Positions 13,656 to 13,674 of a stretch of 13,674 nt of DNA are shown here, one piece after another. The translations under genes were made by a program, and so were the position numbers. Below the pieces are notes generated by a model. That model searched no databases. It had not been told where the DNA came from and saw nothing but the letters and a program-made list of their open reading frames with translations. Numbering within the stretch: the stretch's first letter is position 1; every line of letters begins with the position of its first letter. Source of the stretch: Sedimenticola sp. (GTDB lineage: Bacteria > Pseudomonadota > Gammaproteobacteria > Chromatiales > Chromatiaceae); the NCBI GenBank assembly GCA_030590525.1, contig JAUUYI010000022.1, forward strand, positions 1 through 13,674, given 5' to 3'.

Positions 13656-13674
13656 GTTGGAAGTTAGATTCAAA

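Overview
The window looks like chromosome from a facultatively anaerobic, sulfur-oxidising, CO2-fixing gammaproteobacterium (Chromatiales-like or a related thiotrophic lineage). This is inferred from three things. A CbbO/NorD-type VWA protein sits at the left edge. A secreted Gly/Tyr-rich protein has the composition of sulfur globule envelope proteins. Two genes, ubiT and ubiV, belong to O2-independent ubiquinone synthesis. No rRNA, tRNA, CRISPR array, prophage or transposase gene is visible.

Layout. 1-806: 3' part of a cbbO/norD-like gene (+). 807-1171: a MITE-like inverted-repeat element. 1172-2464: bioA (+), convergent with 2489-2872, a sulfur-globule-like protein (-) that has a good sigma70-type promoter. 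2873-3367: promoter region followed by a long imperfect palindrome. 3368-4093: glycine-zipper/OmpA lipoprotein (-), divergent from ubiT (4333-4866, +). ubiT converges on ubiV (5064-5975, -), and a palindromic element between them supplies the last codons of ubiV. 5976-6585: a gene-free stretch holding a nested hairpin element, a double hairpin and the gadB upstream region. 6586-7986: gadB glutamate decarboxylase (+), a terminator-like hairpin, then 8103-10013, an AspT/AAEx-family antiporter (+), ending in a strong terminator. 10118-10771: unrecognised five-helix membrane protein (+). 10772-10996: 29-bp direct repeats. 10997-12364: porin with an N-terminal coiled coil (+), followed closely by a small lipoprotein (12406-12615). 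12616-12930: REP-like hairpin and an 18-bp tandem duplication. 12931-13308 and 13320-13556: a two-gene unit encoding a small periplasmic protein and a glycine-zipper lipoprotein. The window ends in a perfect REP-like hairpin.

How the genes may work together. The most coherent functional unit is gadB plus the AAEx antiporter. It resembles the aspartate decarboxylase/AspT proton-motive cycle, but with glutamate decarboxylase as the enzyme. If the transporter exchanges glutamate for GABA, the pair would be an acid-resistance or proton-motive module that does not use the usual GadC, which would make sense in a cell that makes sulfuric acid. UbiT and UbiV point to ubiquinone synthesis without O2, but their partner UbiU is not in the window. 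Five of the gene products are predicted to be exported or in the outer membrane.

The other striking property is how densely the intergenic gaps are filled with palindromic elements. At least six structurally distinct families are present, two copies of one family occur, and one element has been built into a coding sequence.
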